Origin: Zeugodacus cucurbitae
Taxonomy: Eukaryota; Arthropoda; Insecta; Diptera; Tephritidae
DNA length: 64,000 nt
Assembly: GCF_028554725.1 (NCBI RefSeq)
Contig: NC_071668.1
Coordinates: 41,926,501 to 41,990,500, forward strand
Direction: 5' to 3'
Shown: positions 10,818 through 23,370 of the stretch, in pieces
Layout: every line of letters starts with the position of its first letter
How positions within the stretch are numbered: the stretch's first letter is position 1
The notes under the pieces: generated by a model
What the model saw: the letters and a program-made list of their open reading frames with translations, nothing else
Told to the model about the DNA's origin: nothing
Databases searched by the model: none
Program-made: the position numbers and the translations under genes

Positions 10818-12335
10818 TTTTTAAAGAAAATAGCTTCAACATAGAAATGGAATCAGTTTATCACGTGCTGTGAAGTGGACCAGTGGTTATTTCCTATTTT
10901 GACAATAATGGAGAAAAAATATGAAACTTCCTCAGATTTTAGGGAAATTATGATATAGTAACGAAAAGAAGCAAAATTAATGAGCGAAATTGATAAAACT
11001 ATCTCTAAATATAAGTTTACAATACAGCACATACTAGATTCGTTTATAAAAATAGTAGTAGAGAATAAAAAAATGGATCGAGAGGCGCGCGAACACTTAA
11101 TGATAGATATAATTAGGGATATGGTACGAAAAAAATTTGTGTGAGCTGTTCAGAAATAGGCAGTGAAATGGAAAGAGCTTCAGGAATATGGTTGAGCAAG
11201 TATACAATTCAGAAAACATTACGGCGTAATGGTTATCTTCACCAACAGCGCGACGAACACCGCCTATATCTGAATCGAACAGTCAAAAACGCATAACTTT
11301 CGCAAATCAGCACTTGAGACGAAAGCATATTTAATCTTTTCGGCGATGATGGACCATAAAAAGTTGAGTGAAAACGGGACACAACGCTTCTTACTAAAAA
11401 TTTGCGAAGTACTGTTAAATATGGTTTAAGAAACTTGATTGTTAGGGGCTGTATGACAGTTTCTGGAGTTGGCAAGCTGATCTTTATTAGAAGAAAAATT
11501 GACAATGAACAATATTTAGAAATTTTGAAGCAAAATTTAAAGCAGTCAGTTGAAAAAATGGGCTTAACTGATGCTTATGTTTTAAAACAACACAACGACC
11601 CAAAGCATACTGCATATTTGGTTCGCGAATGGACAAGCAAGTCACCATGTACATGAAGAGGCATCCATCCTCATCGGAACTGCTGAACGAGAAAACCGAC
11701 TGAAACGTAATAGGCCTTCAGACTTAGCAAGGCAACTGTAGCAGCAAATTAATTTCAAATTCTTAGAATTGAATTGTTGTTAGTAATTAATCATTGTATA
11801 CTAAGTACAATTGTAGTAAAAACAAGTAAGGAAGGGCTAAGTTCGGGTGTAACCGAACATTTTATACTCTCGCAATTTATTTATTGAATATTATATAATA
11901 CACAATTTGGCCAACATATTCGTCATATATATTGTATACAGTCCATTGAAAGTTGGAAACCATAATATTAGGTTAGAAGCACCGAGGTCCTCGTGTTCGA
12001 TATATGGGGCCTTAAAAACCTATGGTCCGATTTCGGCGATTTTTACAATGGGGCTGCCACGCTATTAACATAGTATTTATGCAAAGTTCTGCACCGATAT
12101 CTTCACTAGTGCTTACTTTATATATTGTAAACTAAACGATTCAGATTGTCTTCAAAGTTCTGGTATATAGGAAGTAGGCGTGGTTGTGATCCAATTTGAA
12201 CTATTTTCACAACATATGATTGGGATGTAAGGAAACTATTACAAACAAAGTTTCATTGAAATCGGTCGAGTACCTGAACCTGAGTTATGGTTTTTGACCC
12301 ATAAGTGGGCGACGCCACGCCCATTTTCCTTTTTG
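10818..12335 (+). repeat. Array spacer, unit 1 (Tc1 relic plus hairpin-ended repeat)
   Basis: 1.5 kb between the A-tail of jockey A and the start of jockey B. About 10860-11100 is AT-rich and unassigned; 11130-11660 is a Tc1-like transposase relic; 11821-12335 is the start of a repeat family found many times in this window (compare 36829-37345). The near-identical copies are 14601-16118 (unit 2) and about 18377-19894 (unit 3). Confidence 0.8.
11080..11660 (+). pseudogene. Tc1-like transposase relic
   Basis: A frame at 11402-11656 ends 84 codons with SGVGKLIFI...NEQYLEILKQNLKQS and KQHNDPKHTAYLVREW. These match the middle of Tc1-family transposases, with the second catalytic Asp in HNDPKHTA. 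The stretch upstream in other frames (GIWLSKYTIQKTLRRNGY, with HTH-like character, then remnants of an ESIF motif) belongs to the same gene but is broken by stops. The third catalytic residue is lost. Present in all three array units (15185-15439 and 18961-19215 carry the same frame). Confidence 0.75.
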
Positions 12336-14600
12336 ATCATAACAAAATACCAGATCTAATTGATTTCGCTGTAATCAAAAATATAGATAGATCGCTTATG
12401 ACAGCTGATACATGTACTGATCTATCTTCTGATCATTCGCCTGTACTAATAAAGTTATGTGAACAACCCATATTTGTTGAAACGAAAGTGGGCCTAACAT
12501 CTCACAAAACGAACTGGCTAAAATACAAAAAAAAATACGTAAGTAGCCACATTAATATTGATCTAAAAATAAATACAGAAAATGACATTGACGAAGGCAT
12601 AAGAGAACTCAATGATATAATAACTAATGCAGCAGTCTCAGCAACACCAAATAAGAATTATAAGCCTCTTTGTCGCCGAAAAATCACTAACATCGAAATT
12701 GAAAAGCTTGTAAATGAAAAAAGACGAGCTAGACGTGAATGGCAAATAAATCGTTCCCCTTCTACTCAGCTCCAACTGAAATCTGCTGTGCGAAAACTAA
12801 AAAAACACTTAAAGGCGAGGAAGATTATAACACTCAAAATTATATAAAGAAACTGTGTCCAAATTCAAGTAAACGAAACTCTCTTTGGAAAGCCCAAAAG
12901 TCTATGAAGCCTCCAGTCGACTCCAACATGCCTTTAAGAGGCTTGGGTGGAAAATGGGCACGAAGTGACGAATATAAGGCAAATTGTTTTGCAAATCACC
13001 TAGAAAAGGTATTTCAATCAAATTGCCCAAAGAACAATTTTAAGTTGCCAATCATCCACAATACCACAAACGAATCACTTGGGTCTATTAAGACTTCAAC
13101 TACTGAAATTGTTAGTATCATAAAAGAGCTTAATCCAAAAAAATCGTCAGGCCACGATAATATTACTCCAAAAATGCTAATTGAGTTACCAAATATTGCT
13201 TCAACAGTGCTCTCCTTGCTCTTTAATGCAATTTTTAGTTTCGGATACTATCCTATTTCATGGAAAAAGTCGCAGATAATCATGATAGATAAACCGGGAA
13301 AAGACCTGACACAGCCGTCTTCATACAGACCAATCAGTCTTCTACCCTGTCTTTCTAAAATATTTGAAAAAGTGTTACTATCAAAGATGTCTCCTTTCCT
13401 TCATGAAAATAGGGTAATACCAACGCACCAATTAGGTTTTCGTGCACAACATGGCACTGTAGAGCAAGTAAATAGACTAACTAACGAAATTAGGAAGGCA
13501 TTCGAACATAGAGAGTACTGTTCTGCTATATTTCTAGATGTGGCTCAGGCGTTTGATAAAGTGTGGCATGAAGGACTTTTGTATAAGATTAAAAAAATTT
13601 TACCTTTCCAATTGCATAAAACCTTGGAGTCCTATTTAAAAAATAGAAAATTTGCTGTAAAAGTAGATGATTTTATATCTAATGAACGTTCAATAAGGGC
13701 TGGAGTACCACAGGGCAGTGTTTTAGGCCCAACTCTATACATCATATATACAGCTGATCTTCCAACTGCTAATAATGTTTTGACATCAACTTTTGCGGAT
13801 GACACAGCTTTAGTGAGTCGTAACAAATGCCCCATTATAGCATCAAGAATATTGGCGAACCACTTAAGTTCTGTCGAAGAATGGCTAGCAAACTGGCGTA
13901 TAAATGTGAATGAACAAAAGTGCAAGCACGTTACATTTTCTCTAAGACCAAAAATGTGTCCGGCAGTAAAAATGAACAATATTTTGGTGCCCCAAGCGAA
14001 TGAAGTTACCTATCTTGGTATTCACCTAGATAGAAGGCTTACGTGGAGAAAACATATATCTAGTAAAATAACGTGCATGAAGATAAGAGCTGCAAATTTA
14101 AATTGGCTTTTAAATAAAAACTCTAAACTTAGCTTAGACAACAAAGTGCTTTTATACAATGCGGTTATAAAGCCGATTTGGATGTATGGCATTCAACTGT
14201 GGGGTACGACCTGTGCAACTAATATTGATATATTACAAAGGTTCCAATCGAAAATGCTTAGATCAATCACGTGCTCACCATGGTACATGCGCAATGAAAA
14301 TATCCATAAAAATCTTGGTATCCCTATGGTAAAGAAAGAAGTAGAGGACAGCAGATTGAAATATATATCTAAACTCCGAGATCACCCAAACCCATTGGCT
14401 AATGCTTTAGTACATTCCTGCGATCAAACACGCCTAAAAAGAAGGGATATGCCTGCGTACTAAAGAGCAACGTTTCACCAATACAGCTCAATCACTTGGT
14501 TGAGCTTGTCTAGTTTTAAATAGATTTAAGATTTTATAACTTGTTGTTAGGCTTAAAAACAAGCAGATTCAATAAACAAGGAAATATTGAAAAAAAAAAA
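12336..14600 (+). pseudogene. Chimeric jockey copy (B 5' part fused to A 3' part), unit 2
   Basis: It begins within the endonuclease domain (NKIPDLIDFAV), so it is 5' truncated. Up to about 12973 it follows the diverged B type and contains a one-base deletion near 12800 that shifts the frame. Beyond 13064 it is identical to copy A. An open stretch from 12739 to 14463 retains the complete RT domain including FADD, but has no endonuclease. It ends with the same AATAAA and A-run. Not a functional element. Confidence 0.8.
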
Positions 14601-16118
14601 TTTTTAAAGAAAATAGCTTCAACATAGAAATGGAATCAGTTTATCACGTGCTGTGAAGTGGACCAGTGGTTATTTCCTATTTTGACAATAATGGAGAAAA
14701 AATATGAAACTTCCTCAGATTTTAGGGAAATTATGATATAGTAACGAAAAGAAGCAAAATTAATGAGCGAAATTGATAAAACTATCTCTAAATATAAGTT
14801 TACAATACAGCACATACTAGATTCGTTTATAAAAATAGTAGTAGAGAATAAAAAAATGGATCGAGAGGCGCGCGAACACTTAATGATAGATATAATTAGG
14901 GATATGGTACGAAAAAAATTTGTGTGAGCTGTTCAGAAATAGGCAGTGAAATGGAAAGAGCTTCAGGAATATGGTTGAGCAAGTATACAATTCAGAAAAC
15001 ATTACGGCGTAATGGTTATCTTCACCAACAGCGCGACGAACACCGCCTATATCTGAATCGAACAGTCAAAAACGCATAACTTTCGCAAATCAGCACTTGA
15101 GACGAAAGCATATTTAATCTTTTCGGCGATGATGGACCATAAAAAGTTGAGTGAAAACGGGACACAACGCTTCTTACTAAAAATTTGCGAAGTACTGTTA
15201 AATATGGTTTAAGAAACTTGATTGTTAGGGGCTGTATGACAGTTTCTGGAGTTGGCAAGCTGATCTTTATTAGAAGAAAAATTGACAATGAACAATATTT
15301 AGAAATTTTGAAGCAAAATTTAAAGCAGTCAGTTGAAAAAATGGGCTTAACTGATGCTTATGTTTTAAAACAACACAACGACCCAAAGCATACTGCATAT
15401 TTGGTTCGCGAATGGACAAGCAAGTCACCATGTACATGAAGAGGCATCCATCCTCATCGGAACTGCTGAACGAGAAAACCGACTGAAACGTAATAGGCCT
15501 TCAGACTTAGCAAGGCAACTGTAGCAGCAAATTAATTTCAAATTCTTAGAATTGAATTGTTGTTAGTAATTAATCATTGTATACTAAGTACAATTGTAGT
15601 AAAAACAAGTAAGGAAGGGCTAAGTTCGGGTGTAACCGAACATTTTATACTCTCGCAATTTATTTATTGAATATTATATAATACACAATTTGGCCAACAT
15701 ATTCGTCATATATATTGTATACAGTCCATTGAAAGTTGGAAACCATAATATTAGGTTAGAAGCACCGAGGTCCTCGTGTTCGATATATGGGGCCTTAAAA
15801 ACCTATGGTCCGATTTCGGCGATTTTTACAATGGGGCTGCCACGCTATTAACATAGTATTTATGCAAAGTTCTGCACCGATATCTTCACTAGTGCTTACT
15901 TTATATATTGTAAACTAAACGATTCAGATTGTCTTCAAAGTTCTGGTATATAGGAAGTAGGCGTGGTTGTGATCCAATTTGAACTATTTTCACAACATAT
16001 GATTGGGATGTAAGGAAACTATTACAAACAAAGTTTCATTGAAATCGGTCGAGTACCTGAACCTGAGTTATGGTTTTTGACCCATAAGTGGGCGACGCCA
16101 CGCCCATTTTCCTTTTTG
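14601..16118 (+). repeat. Array spacer, unit 2
   Basis: Same content and order as 10818-12335: Tc1-like relic (open part 15185-15439) followed by the hairpin-ended repeat fragment from 15604. I see no difference that changes the interpretation. Confidence 0.8.
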
Positions 16119-18376
16119 ATCATAACAAAATACCAGATCTAATTGATTTCGCTGTAATCAAAAATATAGATAGATCGCTTATGACAGCTGATACATGTAC
16201 TGATCTATCTTCTGATCATTCGCCTGTACTAATAAAGTTATGTGAACAACCCATATTTGTTGAAACGAAAGTGGGCCTAACATCTCACAAAACGAACTGG
16301 CTAAAATACAAAAAAAAATACGTAAGTAGCCACATTAATATTGATCTAAAAATAAATACAGAAAATGACATTGACGAAGGCATAAGAGAACTCAATGATA
16401 TAATAACTAATGCAGCAGTCTCAGCAACACCAAATAAGAATTATAAGCCTCTTTGTCGCCGAAAAATCACTAACATCGAAATTGAAAAGCTTGTAAATGA
16501 AAAAAGACGAGCTAGACGTGAATGGCAAATAAATCGTTCCCCTTCTACTCAGCTCCAACTGAAATCTGCTGTGCGAAAACTAAAAAAACACTTAAAGGCG
16601 AGGAAGATTATAACACTCAAAATTATATAAAGAAACTGTGTCCAAATTCAAGTAAACGAAACTCTCTTTGGAAAGCCCAAAAGTCTATGAAGCCTCCAGT
16701 CGACTCCAACATGCCTTTAAGAGGCTTGGGTGGAAAATGGGCACGAAGTGACGAATATAAGGCAAATTGTTTTGCAAATCACCTAGAAAAGGTATTTCAA
16801 TCAAATTGCCCAATTTTAAGTTGCCAATCATCCACAATACCACAAACGAATCACTTGGGTCTATTAAGACTTCAACTACTGAAATTGTTAGTATCATAAA
16901 AGAGCTTAATCCAAAAAAATCGTCAGGCCACGATAATATTACTCCAAAAATGCTAATTGAGTTACCAAATATTGCTTCAACAGTGCTCTCCTTGCTCTTT
17001 AATGCAATTTTTAGTTTCGGATACTATCCTATTTCATGGAAAAAGTCGCAGATAATCATGATAGATAAACCGGGAAAAGACCTGACACAGCCGTCTTCAT
17101 ACAGACCAATCAGTCTTCTACCCTGTCTTTCTAAAATATTTGAAAAAGTGTTACTATCAAAGATGTCTCCTTTCCTTCATGAAAATAGAGTAATACCAAC
17201 GCACCAATTAGGTTTTCGTGCACAACATGGCACTGTAGAGCAAGTAAATAGACTAACTAACGAAATTAGGAAGGCATTCGAACATAGAGAGTACTGTTCT
17301 GCTATATTTCTAGATGTGGCTCAGGCGTTTGATAAAGTGTGGCATGAAGGACTTTTGTATAAGATTAAAAAAATTTTACCTTTCCAATTGCATAAAACCT
17401 TGGAGTCCTATTTAAAAAATAGAAAATTTGCTGTAAAAGTAGATGATTTTATATCTAATGAACGTTCAATAAGGGCTGGAGTACCACAGGGCAGTGTTTT
17501 AGGCCCAACTCTATACATCATATATACAGCTGATCTTCCAACTGCTAATAATGTTTTGACATCAACTTTTGCGGATGACACAGCTTTAGTGAGTCGTAAC
17601 AAATGCCCCATTATAGCATCAAGAATATTGGCGAACCACTTAAGTTCTGTCGAAGAATGGCTAGCAAACTGGCGTATAAATGTGAATGAACAAAAGTGCA
17701 AGCACGTTACATTTTCTCTAAGACCAAAAATGTGTCCGGCAGTAAAAATGAACAATATTTTGGTGCCCCAAGCGAATGAAGTTACCTATCTTGGTATTCA
17801 CCTAGATAGAAGGCTTACGTGGAGAAAACATATATCTAGTAAAATAACGTGCATGAAGATAAGAGCTGCAAATTTAAATTGGCTTTTAAATAAAAACTCT
17901 AAACTTAGCTTAGACAACAAAGTGCTTTTATACAATGCGGTTATAAAGCCGATTTGGATGTATGGCATTCAACTGTGGGGTACGACCTGTGCAACTAATA
18001 TTGATATATTACAAAGGTTCCAATCGAAAATGCTTAGATCAATCACGTGCTCACCATGGTACATGCGCAATGAAAATATCCATAAAAATCTTGGTATCCC
18101 TATGGTAAAGAAAGAAGTAGAGGACAGCAGATTGAAATATATATCTAAACTCCGAGATCACCCAAACCCATTGGCTAACGCTTTAGTACATTCCTGCGAT
18201 CAAACACGCCTAAAAAGAAGGGATATGCCTGCGTACTAAAGAGCAACGTTTCACCAATACAGCTCAATCACTTGGTTGAGCTTGTCTAGTTTTAAATAGA
18301 TTTAAGATTTTATAACTTGTTGTTAGGCTTAAAAACAAGCAGATTCAATAAACAAGGAAATATTGAAAAAAAAAAT
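16119..18376 (+). pseudogene. Chimeric jockey copy, unit 3, with 7 bp deletion
   Basis: As in unit 2, with the same inherited frameshift near 16580. In addition AAGAACA is missing near 16812, exactly in the interval where the A and B types meet, so the frame breaks again and RT is open only from 16767 to 18239. Its point differences from unit 2 show that the units are real, separately mutated copies rather than one sequence counted twice. Confidence 0.8.
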
Positions 18377-19894
18377 TTTTTAAAGAAAATAGCTTCAACA
18401 TAGAAATGGAATCAGTTTATCACGTGCTGTGAAGTGGACCAGTGGTTATTTCCTATTTTGACAATAATGGAGAAAAAATATGAAACTTCCTCAGATTTTA
18501 GGGAAATTATGATATAGTAACGAAAAGAAGCAAAATTAATGAGCGAAATTGATAAAACTATCTCTAAATATAAGTTTACAATACAGCACATACTAGATTC
18601 GTTTATAAAAATAGTAGTAGAGAATAAAAAAATGGATCGAGAGGCGCGCGAACACTTAATGATAGATATAATTAGGGATATGGTACGAAAAAAATTTGTG
18701 TGAGCTGTTCAGAAATAGGCAGTGAAATGGAAAGAGCTTCAGGAATATGGTTGAGCAAGTATACAATTCAGAAAACATTACGGCGTAATGGTTATCTTCA
18801 CCAACAGCGCGACGAACACCGCCTATATCTGAATCGAACAGTCAAAAACGCATAACTTTCGCAAATCAGCACTTGAGACGAAAGCATATTTAATCTTTTC
18901 GGCGATGATGGACCATAAAAAGTTGAGTGAAAACGGGACACAACGCTTCTTACTAAAAATTTGCGAAGTACTGTTAAATATGGTTTAAGAAACTTGATTG
19001 TTAGGGGCTGTATGACAGTTTCTGGAGTTGGCAAGCTGATCTTTATTAGAAGAAAAATTGACAATGAACAATATTTAGAAATTTTGAAGCAAAATTTAAA
19101 GCAGTCAGTTGAAAAAATGGGCTTAACTGATGCTTATGTTTTAAAACAACACAACGACGCAAAGCATACTGCATATTTGGTTCGCGAATGGACAAGCAAG
19201 TCACCATGTACATGAAGAGGCATCCATCCTCATCGGAACTGCTGAACGAGAAAACCGACTGAAACGTAATAGGCCTTCAGACTTAGCAAGGCAACTGTAG
19301 CAGCAAATTAATTTCAAATTCTTAGAATTGAATTGTTGTTAGTAATTAATCATTGTATACTAAGTACAATTGTAGTAAAAACAAGTAAGGAAGGGCTAAG
19401 TTCGGGTGTAACCGAACATTTTATACTCTCGCAATTTATTTATTGAATATTATATAATACACAATTTGGCCAACATATTCGTCATATATATTGTATAAAG
19501 TCCATTGAAAGTTGGAAACCATAATATTAGGTTAGAAGCACCGAGGTCCTCGTGTTCGATATATGGGGCCTTAAAAACCTATGGTCCGATTTCGGCGATT
19601 TTTACAATGGGGCTGCCACGCTATTAACATAGTATTTATGCAAAGTTCTGCACCGATATCTTCACTAGTGCTTACTTTATATATTGTAAACTAAACGATT
19701 CAGATTGTCTTCAAAGTTCTGGTATATAGGAAGTAGGCGTGGTTGTGATCCAATTTGAACTATTTTCACAACATATGATTGGGATGTAAGGAAACTATTA
19801 CAAACAAAGTTTCATTGAAATCGGTCGAGTACCTGAACCTGAGTTATGGTTTTTGACCCATAAGTGGGCGACGCCACGCCCATTTTCCTTTTTG
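18377..19894 (+). repeat. Array spacer, unit 3
   Basis: Same content as 10818-12335. It differs by a few substitutions (for example DPKH changed to DAKH at about 19159 in the Tc1 relic, and a change near 19498). The hairpin-ended repeat begins at 19380. Confidence 0.8.
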
Positions 19895-20721
19895 ATCATA
19901 ACAAAATACCAGATCTAATTGATTTCGCTGTAATCAAAAATATAGATAGATCGCTTATGACAGCTGATACATGTACTGATCTATCTTCTGATCATTCGCC
20001 TGTACTAATAAAGTTATGTGAACAACCCATATTTGTTGAAACGAAAGTGGGCCTAACATCTCACAAAACGAACTGGCTAAAATACAAAAAAAAATACGTA
20101 AGTAGCCACATTAATATTGATCTAAAAATAAATACAGAAAATGACATTGACGAAGGCATAAGAGAACTCAATGATATAATAACTAATGCAGCAGTCTCAG
20201 CAACACCAAATAAGAATTATAAGCCTCTTTGTCGCCGAAAAATCACTAACATCGAAATTGAAAAGCTTGTAAATGAAAAAAGACGAGCTAGACGTGAATG
20301 GCAAATAAATCGTTCCCCTTCTACTCAGCTCCAACTGAAATCTGCTGTGCGAAAACTAAAAAAACACTTAAAGGCGAGGAAGATTATAACACTCAAAATT
20401 ATATAAAGAAACTGTGTCCAAATTCAAGTAAACGAAACTCTCTTTGGAAAGCCCAAAAGTCTATGAAGCCTCCAGTCGACTCCAACATGCCTTTAAGAGG
20501 CTTGGGTGGAAAATGGGCACGAAGTGACGAATATAAGGCAAATTGTTTTGCAAATCACCTAGAAAAGGTATTTCAATCAAATTGCCCAAAGAACAATTTT
20601 AAGTTGCCAATCATCCACAATACCGCAAACGAGTCGCTTGGGTCTATTCAGACTTCAACTACTGAAATTGTTAGTATCATAAAAGAGCTTAATCCAAAAA
20701 AACCGTCAGGCCACGATAATA

Positions 20722-21917
20722 AAGGGTGATTTTTTAAGAGCTTGATAACTTTTTAAAAAAAAAAAACGCATGGTCCATTCGGAAAGTCCAATTTTGGGCA
20801 ACTTTTTCGAGCATTTCGGCCGGAATAGCCCGAATTTCTTCGGAAATGTTGTCTTCCAAAGCTGGAATAGTTGCTGGCTTATTTCTGTAGACTTTAGACT
20901 TGACGTAGCCCCACAAAAAATAGTCTAAAGGCGTTAAATCGCATGATCTTGGTGGCCAACTTACGGGTCCATTTCTTGAGATGAATTGTTCTCCGAAGTT
21001 TTCCCTCAAAATGGCCATAGAATCGCGAGCTGTGTGGCATGTAGCGCCATCTTGTTGAAACCACATGTCAACCAAGTTCAGTTCTTCCATTTTTGGCAAC
21101 AAAAAGTTTGTTAGCATCGAACGATAGCGATCGCCATTCACCGTAACGTTACGTCCAACAGCATCTTTGAAAAAATACGGTCCAATGATTCCACCAGCGT
21201 ACAAACCACACCAAACAGTGCATTTTTCGGGATGCATGGGCAGTTCTTGAACGGCTTCTGGTTGCTCTTCACCCCAAATGCGGCAATTTTGCTTATTTAC
21301 GTAGCCATTCAACCAGAAATGAGCCTCATCGCTGAACAAAATTTGTCGATAAAAAAGCGGATTTTCTGCCAACTTTTCTAGGGCCCATTCACTGAAAATT
21401 CGACGTTGTGGCAGATCGTTCGGCTTCAGTTCTTGCACGAGCTGTATTTTATACGGTTTTACACCAAGATCTTTGCGTAAAATCTTCCATGTGGTCGAAT
21501 AACACAAACCCAATTGCTGCGAACGGCGACGAATCGACATTTCACGGTCTTCAGCCACACTCTCAGAAACAGACGCAATATTCTCTTCTGTACGCACTGT
21601 ACGCATTCGTGTGGTTGGTTTAATGTCCAATAAAGTAAACTGAGTGCGAAACTTGGTCACAATCGCATTAATTGTTTGCTCACTTGGTCGATTATGTAGA
21701 CCATAAATCGGACGTAAAGCGCGAAACACATTTCGAACCGAACACTGATTTTGGTAATAAAATTCAATGATTTGCAAGCGTTGCTCGTTAGTAAGTCTAT
21801 TCATGATGAAATGTCAAAGCATACTGAGCATCTTTCTCTTTGACACCATGTCTGAAATCCCACGTGATCTGTCAAATACTAATGCATGAAAATCCTAACC
21901 TCAAAAAAATCACCCGT
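20722..21917 (-). mobile_element. rosa-like (DD41D) mariner element, apparently complete
   Basis: 1196 bp. It is flanked by TA on both sides (20720-20721 and 21918-21919); joining the jockey flanks gives the sequence seen in the other copies. Terminal inverted repeats read AAGGGTGATTTTTT and ACGGGTGATTTTTT. It contains one open transposase gene on the minus strand. Element length and the TA target are normal for mariner-like elements. Confidence 0.9.
20734..21804 (-). CDS. Mariner-type transposase, DD41D, 356 aa, open frame
   Basis: Cut-and-paste transposase that binds the terminal repeats and inserts at TA. Seen: an N-terminal helix-turn-helix region (NEQRLQIIEFYYQNQ, then SEQTINAIVTKFRT), a second DNA-binding part (SIRRRSQQLGL...TTWKILRKDLG), and a catalytic domain with FSDEAHFWLNG (first Asp), FQQDGATCHTARD (second Asp) and LTPLDYFLWG (third Asp). 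My count is 41 residues between the second and third Asp, which matches the DD41D rosa group known from tephritids. No stop or shift is present. The A/T homopolymer encoding a run of Phe near the C terminus is a likely place for slippage or sequence error. Whether it is active cannot be seen. Confidence 0.9.
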   Translation of the reverse strand: MNRLTNEQRLQIIEFYYQNQCSVRNVFRALRPIYGLHNRPSEQTINAIVTKFRTQFTLLDIKPTTRMRTVRTEENIASVSESVAEDREMSIRRRSQQLGLCYSTTWKILRKDLGVKPYKIQLVQELKPNDLPQRRIFSEWALEKLAENPLFYRQILFSDEAHFWLNGYVNKQNCRIWGEEQPEAVQELPMHPEKCTVWCGLYAGGIIGPYFFKDAVGRNVTVNGDRYRSMLTNFLLPKMEELNLVDMWFQQDGATCHTARDSMAILRENFGEQFISRNGPVSWPPRSCDLTPLDYFLWGYVKSKVYRNKPATIPALEDNISEEIRAIPAEMLEKVAQNWTFRMDHAFFFFKKLSSS

Positions 21918-23357
21918 TATTACTCCAAAAATGCTAATTGAGTTACCAAATATTGCTTTAACAGTGCTCTCCTTGCTCTTTAATGTAATTTTTAGTTTCG
22001 GATACTATCCTATTTCATGGAAAAAGTCGCAGATAATCATGATAGATAAACCGGGGAAAGACCTGACACAGCCGTCTTCATACAGACCAATCAGTCTCCT
22101 ACCCTGTCTTTCTAAAATATTTGAAAAAGTGTCAAAGATGTCTCCTTTCCTTCATGAAAATAATGTAATACCAACGCACCAATTCGGTTTTCGTGCAACA
22201 CAGGGCACTGTAGAGCAAGTAAATAGAATTACTAACGAAATTAGGAAGGCATTCGAACATAGAGAGTATTGTTCTGCTATATTTCTAGATGTGGCTCAGG
22301 CGTTTGATGAAGTGTGGCATGAAGGACTTTTGTATAAGATTAAAAAAAGTTTACCTTTACAATTGCATAAAACCTTGGAGTCCTATTTAAAAAATAGAAA
22401 ATTTGCTGTAAAAGTAGGTGATTTTATATCTGATGAACGTTCAATAAGGGCTGGAGTACCACAGGGCAGTGTTTTAGACCCAACTCTATACATCATATAT
22501 ACAGATGATCTTCCAACTTCTAATAATGTTTTGACACCCACTTTTGCGGATGACACAGTTTTAGTGAGTCGTAACAAATGCTTCATTATAGCATCAAGAA
22601 TATTAGCGAAGCACTTAAGTTCTGTCGAAGAATGGCCAGCAAACTGGCGTATACTCGTAAATGTAAATGAACAAAAGTGCAAGCATGTTACATTTTCCCT
22701 AAGACCAAAAACGTGCCCGGCAGTAAAAATGAACAATATTCTAGTGCCTCAAGCGAATTAAGTTACCTATCTTGGTATTCACCTAGATAGAAGGCTTACG
22801 TGGAGAAAACATCTATCTAGTAAAATAACGTGCATGAAGATAAGAGCTGCAAATTTAAATTGGCTTTTAAATAAAAACTCTAAACTTAGCTTAGACAACA
22901 AAGTGCTTTTATACAATGCGGTTATAAAGCCGATTTGGATGTATGGCATTCAACTGTGGGGTACGTCCTGTGCAACTAATATTGATATAATACGAAGGTT
23001 CCAATCGAAAATGCTTAGATCAATCACGTGCTCACCATGGTACCTGCGCAATGAAAATATCCATAAAGATCTTGGTATCCCTATGGTAAAGAAAGAAGTA
23101 GAGGACAGCAGTTTGAAATATTTATCTAAACTCCGTGATCACCCAAACCCATTGGCTAATGCTTTAGTACACTCCTGCGATCAAACACGCCTAAAAAGAA
23201 GGGATATCCCTTGCGTACTAAAGAGCAACGTTTCACTAATACAGCTCAATCACTTGGTTGAGCTTGTCTAGTTTTAAATAGATTTAAGATTTTATAACTT
23301 GTTGTTAGGCTTAAAAACAAGCAGATTCAATAAATAAGGAAATATTGAAAAAAAAAA

Positions 23358-23370
23358 ACTAAGGAAGTTG
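23358..23370 (+). repeat. Target-site duplication of the jockey block, 3' copy
   Basis: ACTAAGGAAGTTG, matching 7883-7895. The LOA reading frame continues at once with VGRGTPQGG, the next RT motif. The leading A is ambiguous with the poly(A) tail. Confidence 0.85.

Larger units (their letters stand above)
9190..20580 (+). repeat. 3.78 kb tandem array of jockey-spacer-jockey units
   Basis: The order jockey A 3' part, spacer, jockey B 5' part occurs three times, with period 3783 bp between units 1 and 2 and 3776 bp between units 2 and 3. The 7 bp difference is a deletion of AAGAACA near 16812. Units are almost identical; scattered differences include 17189, 18179, 19159 and the poly(A) length. 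The A/B switch lies in a 91 bp stretch shared by both jockey types (12974-13064), which points to unequal homologous exchange between an A and a B copy. Confidence 0.9.
19895..23357 (+). pseudogene. Jockey copy B (original, diverged), split by a mariner
   Basis: The terminal copy is B type over its whole length: 19895-20721, then 21920-23357 after a mariner insertion. It shares the frameshift near 20350 with the chimeric copies. It also lacks 6 bases near 22133, carries a small insertion near 22656, an in-frame TAA at about 22759 and a late frame change near 23205. The YTDDLPT and FADDTVL motifs are visible. It ends in AATAAA plus an A-run that abuts the target duplication, so it marks the 3' end of the insertion. 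Confidence 0.8.

Noticed and set aside
9190..18240. Tandem units as a simple assembly duplication
   Set aside because: Units differ by a 7 bp deletion, substitutions near 17189, 18179, 19159 and 19498 and in poly(A) length, so they are separate copies; long reads should still confirm the number.
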